Origin: Mangifera indica
Taxonomy: Eukaryota > Streptophyta > Magnoliopsida > Sapindales > Anacardiaceae
Assembly: GCF_011075055.1 (NCBI RefSeq)
Contig: NW_025401103.1
Coordinates: 124,001-188,000, forward strand
Direction: 5' to 3'
DNA: 64,000 nt
Below, piece after piece: positions 12,745 to 23,480 of the stretch; the stretch's first letter is position 1; each line of letters begins with the position of its first letter. The notes under the pieces were generated by a model. The model was not told the origin of the DNA. It did not search any database and was given only the letters and a program-made list of their open reading frames with translations. A program made the translations under genes and the position numbers.

Positions 12745-12751
12745 TTTATAT
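12745..12751 (+). promoter_or_regulatory. TATA box of the NAC gene
   Basis: TTTATAT about 30 bp upstream of a CT-rich stretch (12770-12840). The layout is a TATA box followed by a pyrimidine-rich start region, common in plant promoters. Predicted transcription start is about 12780. Confidence 0.55.
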
Positions 12752-12817
12752 CTTCGCATATCCCCAAGCTCTCTCTCTCTTCAATTCTCTCTCCCTTTCA
12801 ACTTTCTCCTGATTAAG

Positions 12818-12896
12818 GTTATCTCTCTCTCTCTCTCTGCGTCTCTTTCTCTTATGTTTGATCGTGACTAACTATTTCATGGTTTAATTTGTGCAG
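12818..12896 (+). other. 5'UTR intron of the NAC gene
   Basis: Donor GTTATC after GATTAAG and acceptor TTTGTGCAG at 12896, 79 bp long and starting with a (TC)n run. Splicing it out leaves a leader without any ATG before 13017. Upstream ATGs inside the intron are removed, which supports the call. Confidence 0.6.
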
Positions 12897-13016
12897 TTGA
12901 TTGTAAAGATTAAACCTTGTTCACAAAAGCTGTTGTCTTTGTTTTTGGGTACGAAACTGGTCACCTGAATCTTTTATATATCAACATCAGAAGAAGTTCA
13001 TTAAACAGATTCATAC

Positions 13017-16000
13017 ATGTCTCCTGTTTCATTGCCTCCTGGCTTTCGTTTCCATCCAACAGACGAAGAACTCGTTGCTTATTATCTCAAGAGAAAAATC
13101 AATGGTCGTAGAATTGAATTAGAGATCATCGCTGAAGTTGATCTCTACAAATGTGAGCCTTGGGACTTACCAGGTATTTTCCTTTTTCCCAATTGACTTC
13201 ATTATTTTGAGTTCGTTTTTGAAAGAAAATTAAACAATTGTCAGTTCATAATCCTGGATATATTACTCACAAATAATTACAAATGAATTACACTTAAAGA
13301 GAAGCATAAAGAATATTATCTCTAATTAAATGGCCACTTTAAATGAAACATCTAATTAATAATCCCAATACTTGTAACTTCGGTCGAGCACTTACGCATT
13401 AAATTAAGAACCCGCAACATTTTTCTTTTTAAAACGTTGAAAAACCATGTACGGCTTTAATTCTTTTCGTTTCATTGTTAAATTCAAATATATTTATAGA
13501 ACCTAGTTACAAGCACGTATCAAGCTATAATATTAGTCAAATATTTAAACTTTAGGCCAAAAGACTTATTCCTACGTAAGGTAGAGTGAAATCTCAAACT
13601 CTTACCTTCAAATTTTCAAAAACTTAATCACTTATTTATGAGTTAAAATTTTCAATTAGGATTAAAAATAAAATTATTATTTAATAAAAATATTTAAAAA
13701 ATAAAAATTTATATCATTTTATCCTCTTAATTTAAAAAACTAACAATTTTTTCTTAAAATTAAGTTTTAAAAAATGACATTTTTTTCATACCTAAGGTTT
13801 CAAATTTCATCAGCCAATTTTTGTTGTTTGTCAGAAATTCGCTAGCAAAATTTGAAACCCTAGGTAAAGGGCAAAATATCACTTTTTAAAACTTAATTTA
13901 AAAAATTGTTAATTTTTTAAATCAAGGGGTAAAATTATATAAACTTTTATTTTTTTAAATAATATTATTAAATGATAATTTTATCTTTAATTCTAATTGA
14001 AAATTTTAACAGATTTTAACTTATATATAAGTGTTTGAGGTTTTAAAAATTGAAACTGAGAATTTGAAATTTTACTATACTTTGGGTGGGAGTTAGTCTT
14101 TTGGCCTAAACTTTAGCATGAAATATACGGTTAGAACTATATGAACAAGTCCCAAGAAGATTTTACTTCTTTTTAATACAAATTTTCCTGCGGTTGCTTT
14201 TTCATGAGGTAATGTGAAAAACAAGCTGCATCAAAGACCTAGTTAAAAAGTATATGCCAATTAAAGTATTACTTGGTTGCGACAGATGACTTTTTACCCT
14301 TCGCATGTCTCCGATATATTTTATATCATTTGTCAGTATTAATTATAATTTACAATAAATTATTTTTTTCTTATAATATAATTGCTTTTGAATCACTGTA
14401 TAGTTTGCTTGTAAAAGAGGTTTCAAGGTTTTCATGCCTTAAAACCTTTTTTACCTTCAGTCGTTATGATTTGTCATGTATTTTCATGATTTTTTTTTTT
14501 AATTTATAAATATAAAGAAGTGGATTGAAATAATGATGTAGGGAAGTCATTATTGCCCAGCAAAGACCTGGAGTGGTATTTCTTCAGTCCTCGTGATCGC
14601 AAGTATCCCAATGGATCAAGGACAAATCGTGCAACCAAAGCTGGATATTGGAAGGCCACGGGAAAAGATAGAAAAGTGAACTCTGAGACTCGAGCCGTGG
14701 GCATGAAGAAAACCCTAGTTTACTATCGAGGGAGAGCTCCACATGGCATTCGGACTCATTGGGTCATGCATGAATATCGTCTTGATGAGCGAGAATGTGA
14801 AACTGATTCAGGCTTGCAGGTAAACTTTTTTCGCTTTTCTTTCATTTTCTTAAATTCTTTTAGTACTCTGACTTACCGGAACACATTTAAATAAATCAAT
14901 TTTCGATCAACAGTAAACTAATGAATTCATTTTTTTTTTGTTTTTCACTTTATTTAATCCTTCCCCAGGATGCATATGCTCTTTGTCGTGTGTTCAAGAA
15001 GAGTACCATTGCCCCGAAGGTTGGGGAGCATTATACTACTACGACTACTAATCAAGTGATGAATGAACATTCATCCGGGGACAGTGATTTATATTCAGAG
15101 AGACGATGGGATGAATTTGAGGGCTCAGGTTATCCAATGTCATATGGAATATCTTTACCCAGCAATGCCGATGGATCATCAATTGATCTCACTGGGACAC
15201 AATTCTTATCAGAAAAGGCACCTGGCTACACAACTCCATTTTCAAATTATGGAACCACTTCTTACGATCCTTCCAAGGTAATTTTTTTTTGGTGAAACAA
15301 TTTTCTAGAGTTGAAATATAATTTACAGATCTTCTCAATTATCGACTATGGGTATTCAGACATTCGTAACCTGTAAACCTAATGTGGACGTTTAATGATT
15401 CACTTCACAAACCTTAAAATCAAAAGTGGGTGAATAGACATTAGCTTTTGTTTAGTGGCTAAGATTTTCAAAACGTGCTCATTGAAAAATCATGTCCCAC
15501 AATAATAAATGTAATTGATTTATTTACAGATTGATATAGCAATAGAGTGTGCAAAGCTGCAGCATCGGCTCTCATTGCCTCCTTTGGAAGTGGAAGATTT
15601 CTCTCAAGTTGGCTTCACGGACTACAAAATGCAGCACTCACACTCAAAACCGTCAATGGGAGGAATAAATGAGGGAAATATAGTGCAGGAAATTCTTTCG
15701 GTTTCTCACGTATCACAGCAATTCATGAATCAAACCAACCTTCACGCCCATGCTGATGATTTTAGTTTTATAGCTGGAGAAAATAATCAATATAATCCAA
15801 GTAATGACATGGGTTGTGTCAAATATAACGATAAGTCGTGGGAAGATCTGAGTACAAGATCAATAGAAATCGGAGACTTGGATAAAGAAATTAAACGGGA
15901 GAATGTAAGATGGGTAGGAATGCCAAACAAAGATTTGGAGAAGGTACGTTACTTTAATTAGTTAACAAATTATGAATATGTGAATAGAGAAATGACAGTT

Positions 16001-16884
16001 ATTTTTGAGTTATTTAAAATTTCTCATCGGGTTTTTTTAATCCTTTGTTACAGAGTTTAACGGAAGAGCAGAAGATTGTTCCCATAGAAAAGATTTCAAG
16101 TTTCGAAAGAAGGGAAGTTTATGAATCTGAAGGTTTGTCTTTGCTGTGAGTGTGTGTATATGTTTACGCATATTACATTCCTTCTTTCTATGTTGGCATA
16201 ATTTTTTTCTTGTTCTCTAAGTTGAAAAGGCCCATACATTCAGGTGAAACTTGGCGTAATAGCTGTTTGGGATTCAATGGCTCGGTAATAAATGATTTTT
16301 CACTTGGGTTCATCGACGATGTACACAATAGAAACAATCTAGACCATGAAGACATTGCGGATGGATTTGCAACCTTACCTAGCTTCGAGTTGGTTGAGGA
16401 TATTAAAGTGAACCATGGAATGTTTGTTTCAACCCGCCAAGTGGCAGACACATTCTTCCACCAAATAGTGCCTTCGCAGACAGTTAAAGTCCATCTCAAC
16501 CCACTGATCGCAAACAATTCATCAATAGAGAAGGTAGACACGCAATTCATCAGGCATGAGAAACCAGGCTCATTCTTCAAAAAGTTTATCAAATTCATGA
16601 AGCTATGGAAGGAATTAGCAACTGCAGTTGTCTGTGTGATGGTGTTTGATCTCTTAATTCTTCTTTTTCATGAGAAATTGATGGATGGCTTGACTGTAAG
16701 TGGTTGTGCAAAAAATGAAGGCTGCTCTAACAATCTGAAGGCGATGAAGGGAAATTCAGCTGGTGATAAAGATTTCTTTGTTAATGTAAGGAGTGGTGGA
16801 CATCATTCTATTGTATTTTTTAAGAAGTTAGGGCTTTTTGTTAGCATTTCATTGGCTCTATGTACCGTGTGGGCGACAGTGTAG
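13017..16884 (+). CDS. NAC-domain transcription factor, predicted membrane-tethered
   Basis: Six coding exons with GT-AG borders and matching phases: 13017-13173, 14542-14819, 14969-15277, 15530-15943, 16054-16132, 16244-16884; 625 residues. The first ATG in the spliced leader is used. NAC domain at residues 6-156 with all subdomains: [88 protein letters not shown], and [12 protein letters not shown] at the start of exon 3. The domain closely resembles the Arabidopsis NAC028/045/086 group. Its middle region is variable and presumably carries the activation function. Hydrophobic stretches at about residues 537-555 and 608-625 suggest membrane anchoring, with proteolytic release to the nucleus as known for NTL-type NACs. 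The tether is inferred from hydrophobicity only. His replaces the usual Asp/Asn just before WVMHEYRL. Intron 1 carries a hairpin transposon. No frame damage was seen, so it is probably functional. Confidence 0.92.
13555..14106. mobile_element. Mutator-like hairpin element in NAC intron 1
   Basis: 552 bp. Starts GGCCAAAAGACTTATTCC and ends with the inverted GGGTGGGAGTTAGTCTTTTGGCC. Flanked by perfect 9 bp duplications TAAACTTTA (13546-13554 and 14107-14115), the target size of Mutator-like elements. The two halves are complementary with mismatches over most of their length, so the transcript of this intron could fold into a long hairpin. Termini match those of 56386-57170 (GGCCAAACGACTATTTCC). 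No coding capacity, so non-autonomous. Confidence 0.85.
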
Positions 16885-17150
16885 ATGTTGATATCCTTGT
16901 TCTACCCCTAACTGTAGTTGATAATTTGGGAAAGAATCAGACAATCCTTCTCCAAAATTGGAGGCTGATCATCTTTATTAACACTTTGTATTGTATACTA
17001 ATACCCATAATTGAACAATTGTACCTTAAATTTAATATGTATATTAATTTTAAAAAAAAAAAACCATATGTTAGAGCTAATATATTTGTTATTTACTAAA
17101 TGTACACTGATATAAATTCTGTCCATTTATATTTCTTTTCCATGGAGGAA
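16885..17150 (+). other. NAC 3' untranslated and downstream region
   Basis: AT-rich sequence after the TAG stop with several AATTTAATATG-like words that could act as plant polyadenylation signals. No canonical AATAAA was seen. Ends at the next transposon. Confidence 0.4.
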
Positions 17151-17283
17151 TATTATTTCATAAATAACTAATACGACAATTATTTAATGGTGATGATATA
17201 GTAGTGCTGACATGTGATAGATAAAAAAACATTGTCACATTATTGTCATACCAGTCTGTATAATTTTTCTGTACATAAATTTT
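17151..17283. mobile_element. Small hairpin MITE, copy 1
   Basis: Inverted-repeat element. The arm ACGACAATTATTTAATGGTG pairs with sequence of the type found in the two units at 19662-19985 (CACCATTAAATAACTGTCAT), in reverse orientation. Ends in a GTCTGTATAATTTTTCTGTA stretch matching the other copies. No coding capacity; boundaries approximate. Confidence 0.55.
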
Positions 17284-17329
17284 CTTTTTGTGTGTGTGTA
17301 TATATATATGTATTGATGTGGGTCAAACT

Positions 17330-17616
17330 ATTCGACCAAGGATGTTACAAATGAATTAGAGCAGTTTCACATATGCTCTTGAATGATAGTGAGACAAACT
17401 TCAACAAGGATACTGAGTCTCGTAAGGGAGATGTATGTGATACCTTTAGATAAATCTTATATCGATAAAACATAGAAGAAATGTTAGATTTATCTAAAGT
17501 GGACAATATTTTGATAGTGAGCCGGACAATTAGACTAGGGATATTACAAATGGTATTAGAGCGACTTAGCATGTGCTTTTGAACAATGATAAGGTAAACC
17601 TTAATGAGGATGCCAA
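17330..17616. repeat. Unclassified dispersed repeat, left part
   Basis: Two partial tandem units of a repeat marked by GATATTACAAATGGTATTAG and GGGAGATGTATGTGATACC. The second unit is split at 17616 by a solo LTR and resumes at 19405 with GAGTTCTGTAAAAGGGGG. The repeat type is common in plant intergenic DNA, but I cannot assign it to a superfamily. Confidence 0.55.
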
Positions 17617-19404
17617 TATTAGGGTAGATGCCCTAGAGCCAATTGATTTAACATTTGTAGTTGTAATTTATTTTATTAATTAATAAAATGATTTATAGTT
17701 ATTCAGTTTATATACTTATCTATTATATGATTGTGTGAATAATATACCCTTAAAATGGTAAAATTGTGATAAGGAGATTAGATGACTAATCATGAAAACT
17801 CTATACACAGATGAAGTGGTCATTCTAAAAATATTCCTAATCCCGACATTACAATTACCAAGGGCACATGTAATGGTGATGGAATTATCATAGTGTTGAG
17901 TGATCCTATCGAAAGGTAACGATAGTTCTCACATGTCAAAGCTGTTTGCTAATGGCTTGGTGTAACACATAGATGCATATTGTAGATGTGTTTATTGAAC
18001 TAACCCTACTAGAGGATATCTATATGGATGGTTGTTTTAGTGTTTATAAAACAAATTCTTTAAACATCACGGGTGTATGTGATTCTTTGACTTGAGGTTA
18101 TCAGAGCATCTCATGAAAAGATCGATATGGTTGGACACTATCTAACGTATCACCATAATAAAGGTATCATAAAGATAGTGATTGAACATATTGTGAGATG
18201 TATGGAGGCTATAGTTAATCAATAAAAGATTCGTCACTCATGAGTATAAGAGAAAATATCTCATATGTAAATACTGAAAGATATTCATGACTGTTTGAAT
18301 TTGTGACTATAATAAAATGAGGTTGTAGCCTAATTCGTATAAGTCATTAATGTGTATCAACTTATATCAAGAAACTATTGAGATGACACACATTTATACC
18401 TCAACTTCAAGAGATATTAGTTGAGGAAATGATTGAATTATACATAATTGTGATGTTGTAAAAGCTTATAGAGATATTTGCTAACACTTTGTCATTCGGG
18501 TAGCCATGACGCTTTGTTAGAGGTCAATCTTATTTTGTGTCTGAATTTGAACCCAATTTAGGCACTGTTAATTCGATAGAGAGCTTATGGGTCACATATA
18601 TTAAAAGATTGATACGAACCAAGAGACAATAATTATTTGATAATAATCTTGGAATCATGAAAAGAGAGAAACATATAGATATGTCTTGACTAGAATTATT
18701 TGGTGTGTACAATGTCACGTGGCACCGTGCAAATGCACTGCATGGTTTTGACTGGATCCACTTAGTAGTCCAACCAAGCAAGGCCAAATGATGGGTGCGA
18801 GTCAACTGGCTGAGTTAACTCGTAAGTAAGGTGTTTTAGTTAAATAAAGATTTTTCAAAGTCTTTTTTTTTATTAAAACTTTTAATAAATTAAGAATCTT
18901 AATTTAATAAGAACTCTTGAACACTTTATCACCTAAGTAGTTAGAATCCGAACTAACTTAGAATTCATGCACACCTTATAAATAAAGGTGTTTGGTTTGA
19001 TTCAAAATTTTTACAACAAGCCAACACATACATCTTCACGCCTAAAACCTTGTTTACGCAAGCTTCCATTGTTGTGATCTTCTTCTCACTTTTTCATGCT
19101 CTAATTTCCAAAATCTAGTCAACAAAAGCCCTAGCAACCTTCTTTCTAGATTGCCTCCCATTTGTGCTCTACGTAGATACCAAGACATCGTCTCAAAAGG
19201 GTTGGATAATGATCTTTATATAGGCACATGAAGTATTGGAGGAACCAACACCGCAAGTATAATTTCTAAACACTTTTTGTGTGTTTAACATGTTCATAAA
19301 TCTATGCATTGAAAAGGGTATCTGTATGAGTTTTAGGATCTTCGATAATTTTTAAAAATTTTTAATTCATTATGCTATTGGTTAACAGTGCCATAAACCC
19401 TACA
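17617..19404 (+). repeat. Family A Copia solo LTR
   Basis: About 1.79 kb from TATTAGGGTAGATGCCCTAG (decayed TG start) to AAACCCTACA, matching the LTRs at 4665 and 57522. No internal Copia sequence on either side and the interrupted repeat continues directly, so it is a solo LTR left by LTR-LTR recombination. The flanking pentamers GCCAA (17612-17616) and GTTGA (19405-19409) fit a duplicated GCCGA after C-to-T and G-to-A transitions. Confidence 0.8.
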
Positions 19405-19660
19405 GTTGAGTTCTGTAAAAGGGGGTGTATGTGATACCCTTAGACAAATCTCACATTGATAAAACACGAGAGAGATATTGAGTCTGTTTGTGTATCTCAT
19501 ATCGATTAGGGGTGAAAGGATTTGTCTGATTAAATAGCCTATAAGCTTCTTAAATTGTCAATACGTGATTTGGGTTGTAAAGCCTAGAAACAAAACCATG
19601 TTGGAATGTGTTTCTAGAGTGGACAATATCTTGATAGTGGATCGGGCTATTACATACACA
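19405..19660. repeat. Unclassified dispersed repeat, right part
   Basis: Continuation of the repeat at 17330-17616 after the solo LTR: GGGGGTGTATGTGATACC, a GGGTTGTAAAGCCTAG block and a closing GTGGACAATATCTTGATAGT block, which matches about 17499-17520 of the first unit. Confidence 0.55.
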
Positions 19661-19661
19661 C

Positions 19662-19985
19662 ACATATAATTTATGTATAGAAAAATTATACAAATTGATA
19701 TAATAGTGATGTGGTAATGCCATTTCATCTGCCACATGTCAATACTACTATGTCATCACCATTAAATAACTGTCATATCAATTTGTGTAATTTTTTTATA
19801 TATAAATTTTGTGAATATAACATTACTCATATATAATGCAGAGAAAAATTATATAGACTGATATGATAGTAATGTGGTAATGTTTTTTCATTTGCCACAT
19901 ATTAATATTATCATATTATTACTATTAAATAACTGTTATATCAATCTGTGTAATTTTTTTATGTATATAATATTATTCTCATATA
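19662..19985. mobile_element. Small hairpin MITE, two tandem copies
   Basis: Two head-to-tail units (about 19662-19826 and 19827-19980). Each has a left arm AAAAATTATACAAATTGATA or close variant and a complementary right arm ending TATCAATTTGTGTAATTTTT. The middle carries TGCCACATGTCAATACTACT. Same family as 17151-17283. The pair also ends in a TA microsatellite at about 19979-20004. Confidence 0.6.
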
Positions 19986-20263
19986 TATATATATATATAT
20001 ATATTAAATATTTTGTTAGTGTAGGTTATTTTTTAATTATTAGTTCTGACTCTTTTTATTACATTTATCAATTAATAAAATGAAACATCGGTAGTCTTGT
20101 ATTAATTTGACAAATGGCATAACTAATATAATATAACTATCAATGTGTTTTATGACTTTATTAAAAAAACAAATAAATCTCAGGCGTTAAAGATTATTTA
20201 TTGAAAGTCTCATAGAATATATGGGTGTTTATTGACAATAAGTTCACCAAACTAACCCCTTTA

Positions 20264-20733
20264 TGGGCTGTTTGGTTATGAATTTTAAAGATTACCTTGG
20301 TAATCCATCTTTTATTCCCTTATTTTGTTTATCAATAATAAAAAATTACAATAATCTTCTATTACCTATATTGACGTGACAGGTAATACAGGTAGTAATT
20401 TGATTACCACCTTCACCTTAGGTATTTAAAGATTATCAAGGTAATCTTGATTTTATTATAATTATATTAGTATTTATTAATTTTTTGAGACAAAAATAAA
20501 TTTATTTTTAATTAATATGAAAAATATTTAAAAATAATTATATTCAAGAACATTTAAGTAAAATAATTTACTAGTAATCTTTTATTATCTTTAACCAAAC
20601 ACAATAATTATTTATACCTATCAAATTTTATTAAACATAGTAATCATTTATACCCAATAATCTTTTAAGTAATCTATTTTCAAGGTAATCTTTCTATTTT
20701 AGTAATAAAATATTATCCAAATCAAACGCCCCC
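20264..20733 (+). mobile_element. Tourist/Harbinger-like MITE, copy 1
   Basis: 470 bp with terminal repeats TGGGCTGTTTGG at the left and, inverted, GGGGGCGTTTGA at the right, flanked by TTA on both sides (20261-20263 and 20734-20736). TTA duplications and a GGG..GTTTGG terminus are typical of PIF/Harbinger-derived Tourist MITEs. Subterminal inverted motifs GATTACCTTGGTAATC recur. No coding capacity. The same element occurs inverted at 23829-24309 and as a fragment at 30226-30342. Confidence 0.75.
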
Positions 20734-20736
20734 TTA

Positions 20737-21590
20737 GAGGATTCTATAAACCCCAATGTCAATGAAAAAATTCATTAACGGATGGTGACACATATAATCA
20801 TTTCACTTGAGAAAAATAGAGTAATTTTTGTACTAATTGACACAAATTGATGCTATTTCATTTAGTCTATATTTTTGGGTAATCAAAACGGTAGTTATTA
20901 GTTGCATCAAGAAATATAATAAGGTTATACTAGATCAATATACAATTTATTATTCTTAAATAAGAGAGAAGATATTTTGTTATCATTTGATGAATAATAA
21001 TGACCACTTAAATATATAGATACAATATGACTGAGTTATTATTTAATCTAATATTATATCTTATAGTTGTTTCTGAAACCAAATAATATAATTAAAATGA
21101 CATCTTAAGGTAGATATTACTTATGTACTTTAATTTTGATGAGATATCAATTAATAAAGGGACAAAATTGCGTAATTATCAAATTACTGATAGATTCATC
21201 TCTTTTGAAGACTCTTCATCATTTGAATGGTTATAATATCTTATACTAAAAACTGAATTGAGAATGTTATAATTGATTTAAAGAGAAAACTAATCCTTTC
21301 AATATGAGCTTGATATTATTATGGTGAATTTTATGTATGCTGCCTCAATGTAAAATTCTAATTCCGACTAGCAACATATAGAGAGAATTACATTTTCCCA
21401 ATCAATGTTTGATCTTAAAACACCTTTTCATCCCTAATCGATATAGATAATACTTTCCTATCTAAAATTAGATATGAACAGTCTAGGTACCTTTTAAAAA
21501 TTTTAAAAACTGAAATCAGAATTAGAATCGACTGGTTCCTAAAAATAGAACCCAAAACTTGAAACTTGCAAAGGTGGTTTCTAATAGAAA
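20737..21590. other. AT-rich intergenic DNA
   Basis: No supported gene or element. Small open frames on both strands lack family resemblance. Confidence 0.45.
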
Positions 21591-21797
21591 TCGACCTTGT
21601 AGGTTTCAAGTAGTTTAGATTCTTACTCAAAACCTGTTTTTTCAAATTGAATGTGTATGTTTCATTACTATTAATCTAGCAAATATATGGAACCGACTCT
21701 GTAGGTTTCGAATAGTTTCAGTTCTTACTCAAAACATGTTTTTTCAAATTTTATGTTAATGTGTATGCTTTATTAATATTAATCTAGCAAGTATATG
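21591..21797. repeat. Tandem duplication of about 105 bp
   Basis: Two adjacent units (21591-21690 and 21691-21797) share TGTAGGTTTC, TTCTTACTCAAAAC, TGTTTTTTCAAATT and TTAATCTAGCAA in the same order, with small indels. Non-coding. Confidence 0.8.
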
Positions 21798-21953
21798 CTT
21801 CATCACAATCATAAATGTGTGATGATGTTACTTCATTGCAGCTGCCTTCACCAGTAGCTTGGATGAGCTGTGACAGTCACAGATTTAAAGCTTCTCCACT
21901 ATCTCTCCTTCGCTAGGTTCGCCACTGTAACCGCAGAATTAAATGAATGATTA

Positions 21954-22300
21954 TTACCAAATGCTATCCATCAAATCCCTCAGCTCATCTACATAATTCA
22001 ACTGTAAAATGGACTTGATTTTCTCTGAGAGCCACACAATTCTTTCATCTTTCTTCTTTGGTCTCACAAAATCTTTAACAAAAATACTCAGCAGGCAAAG
22101 ATATTACACGTCCATGGATATATACAGCAGCCAAATACCCCTAGCTCCAAGAGGGTCAAATCTGGGTGGTTTTCCAGTACATTAAATAGCTGGGTCGGGT
22201 CAGTTCGTACTCCCAAAGACAAAGAATCATAACCTACAAGTTCCTTCAATTTATTACAAGACTGTACCACATTTCCTTCGGTTTTGAGTATGAATCAGAA
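21954..22300 (-). pseudogene. Unidentified gene fragment, 3' exons
   Basis: Two protein-like blocks on the minus strand with much higher complexity than their surroundings. The upstream block (about 22300-22130) reads VVQSCNKLKELVGYDSLSLG, then VRTDPTQLFNVLENHPDL and TLLELG. The downstream block (about 22077-21954) reads VKDFVRPKKKDERIVWLSEK, then IKSILQLNYVDELRDLMDSI, ending W and two stop codons. They are in different frames, about 60 bp apart, as if separated by a short intron (a GT after LLELG and an AG near 22090 exist, but the phase does not close cleanly). I do not recognise the family. Nothing upstream continues it, so it is probably a truncated gene or captured 3' end. Function unknown. 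Confidence 0.45.
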
Positions 22301-23112
22301 TTAATAGTAGGATACCTAACGGTTGCAGGTTGACCTGGTAATTTACTCACCCTACCTAAAATCAAACATAAATAACACTATCCCAAAAAAAAAATTAATT
22401 ATGGTAATTAAACAATAATATTAGAAAGTAAAATTACTATTTTATTATACTATTTCATTTTTTTAAATTATCATGGTAAATTAACAAAAATTAAAAATAA
22501 CTTTTTAAATATCCAAATCAAATAAATACCATTTTATTTTTTCTTTGTTTTACCTTCACCTTCCTCTCTTCCTATATCTAAATGTATCTTTATGGTATAG
22601 TTGGATATTAAGGAATAAATTGTAATTTTTAAATAATCGAAGTCTTTTTGAAATTTTCTAGGAGTTTATTGGAAAAAAAGTTTGGGGCCTTTTAAAAATT
22701 TTGAAATATCAATCTACCCGTTAATAGTTCCAAAAATGACAACTACATAAAAAAAATAACAAAATGTAACAAATTATAGATATATATGTTATATTACAAT
22801 TATTAAGACCATACATTAGTTTTATAATATATGAGGGTTTGAAAAGATTATATATATTGATTTGTGAGTTTTTAAACCAATTCTCATATTTAAAATATTT
22901 AGATTAGATATAAAACTGTTATTTTTCACTTTTTTTAATTAATGAAAAGAAAATTAATATTTTACCTTTATACCGGTGGAAAAGGGCTTTTACACTAAAC
23001 CTTGGGTGGAAGGAGTAAATTATCCTCTCTACATTTAGAGAGAGACCCACGCATCCTGTGTGAGAGTTGAAGAAACACACAGGACAGTTAAGAATCAAAT
23101 CCAAGGAAGAGA
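22301..23112. other. AT-rich DNA, 5' flank of proteasome-like fragment
   Basis: No gene seen. The last 80 bp (about 23030-23112) are less AT-rich and may be the old leader of the proteasome-like fragment. Confidence 0.4.
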
Positions 23113-23480
23113 ATGACCAGCATAGTCAGTACATTTTTTCCCAGTGGTCGCGTTTTCCAGATCGAGAACTCCGCCAAAGCTGTCGAAAACAGCGAGTACT
23201 TTACTCAGATCACTTAGTAACCTTCGATTTTCCTTTACTTTCTGTTATAATCTCTTGATTTATTTCAAATTTCCTTATTTTTTGCAGGACTGTCATAGGA
23301 ATTAAATGCAAAGATGAGATTGTTACGGTAAATTGTACTTATTCTTATTCTTACTATTCTACTATTTAAAAATTTGTATTTGATGGTGATTTTGTTTTGG
23401 TTTTTAAGGGAGTGGAGATGCTAGTTGCGTCTAAGAGTTCTTATAGAAGAATCCACTCTGTTCATCGGCTTTTCGGCATT
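23113..23480 (+). pseudogene. PAG1: Proteasome subunit alpha-3 (PAG1/PSMA3-like), first three exons only
   Basis: The intact family forms the 20S proteasome outer ring. Here exons 23113-23195, 23288-23327 and 23409-23480 splice in phase with GT-AG borders. They read MTSI, then PSGRVFQIENSAKAVENSE, TVIGIKCKDEIVT, GVEMLVASKSSYRRIHSVHR and LFGI. This matches the N-terminus of plant alpha-3, including the SPDGRVFQIEYAAKAV helix region and the GIKCKDG strand. About nine residues after MTSI are missing, the conserved Tyr of QIEYAAKA is Asn, and Gly of KDG is Glu. A GT at 23481 could be the next donor, but no later exon is found before 24300. About 65 of roughly 250 residues survive, so a working subunit is not expected. 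It keeps introns, so it is a genomic copy and not a retrocopy. Confidence 0.82.

Noticed and set aside
12628..12816. 62-codon frame upstream of NAC
   Set aside because: Overlaps the TATA box and predicted start site, begins upstream of both, and has no family resemblance.
15063..15281. Alternative frame of 72 codons in NAC exon 3
   Set aside because: Shadow frame of the NAC coding exon; the real frame splices in phase with neighbouring exons.
16188..16598. 136-codon antisense frame in NAC exon 6
   Set aside because: Antisense shadow of a coding exon, without motifs or signals.
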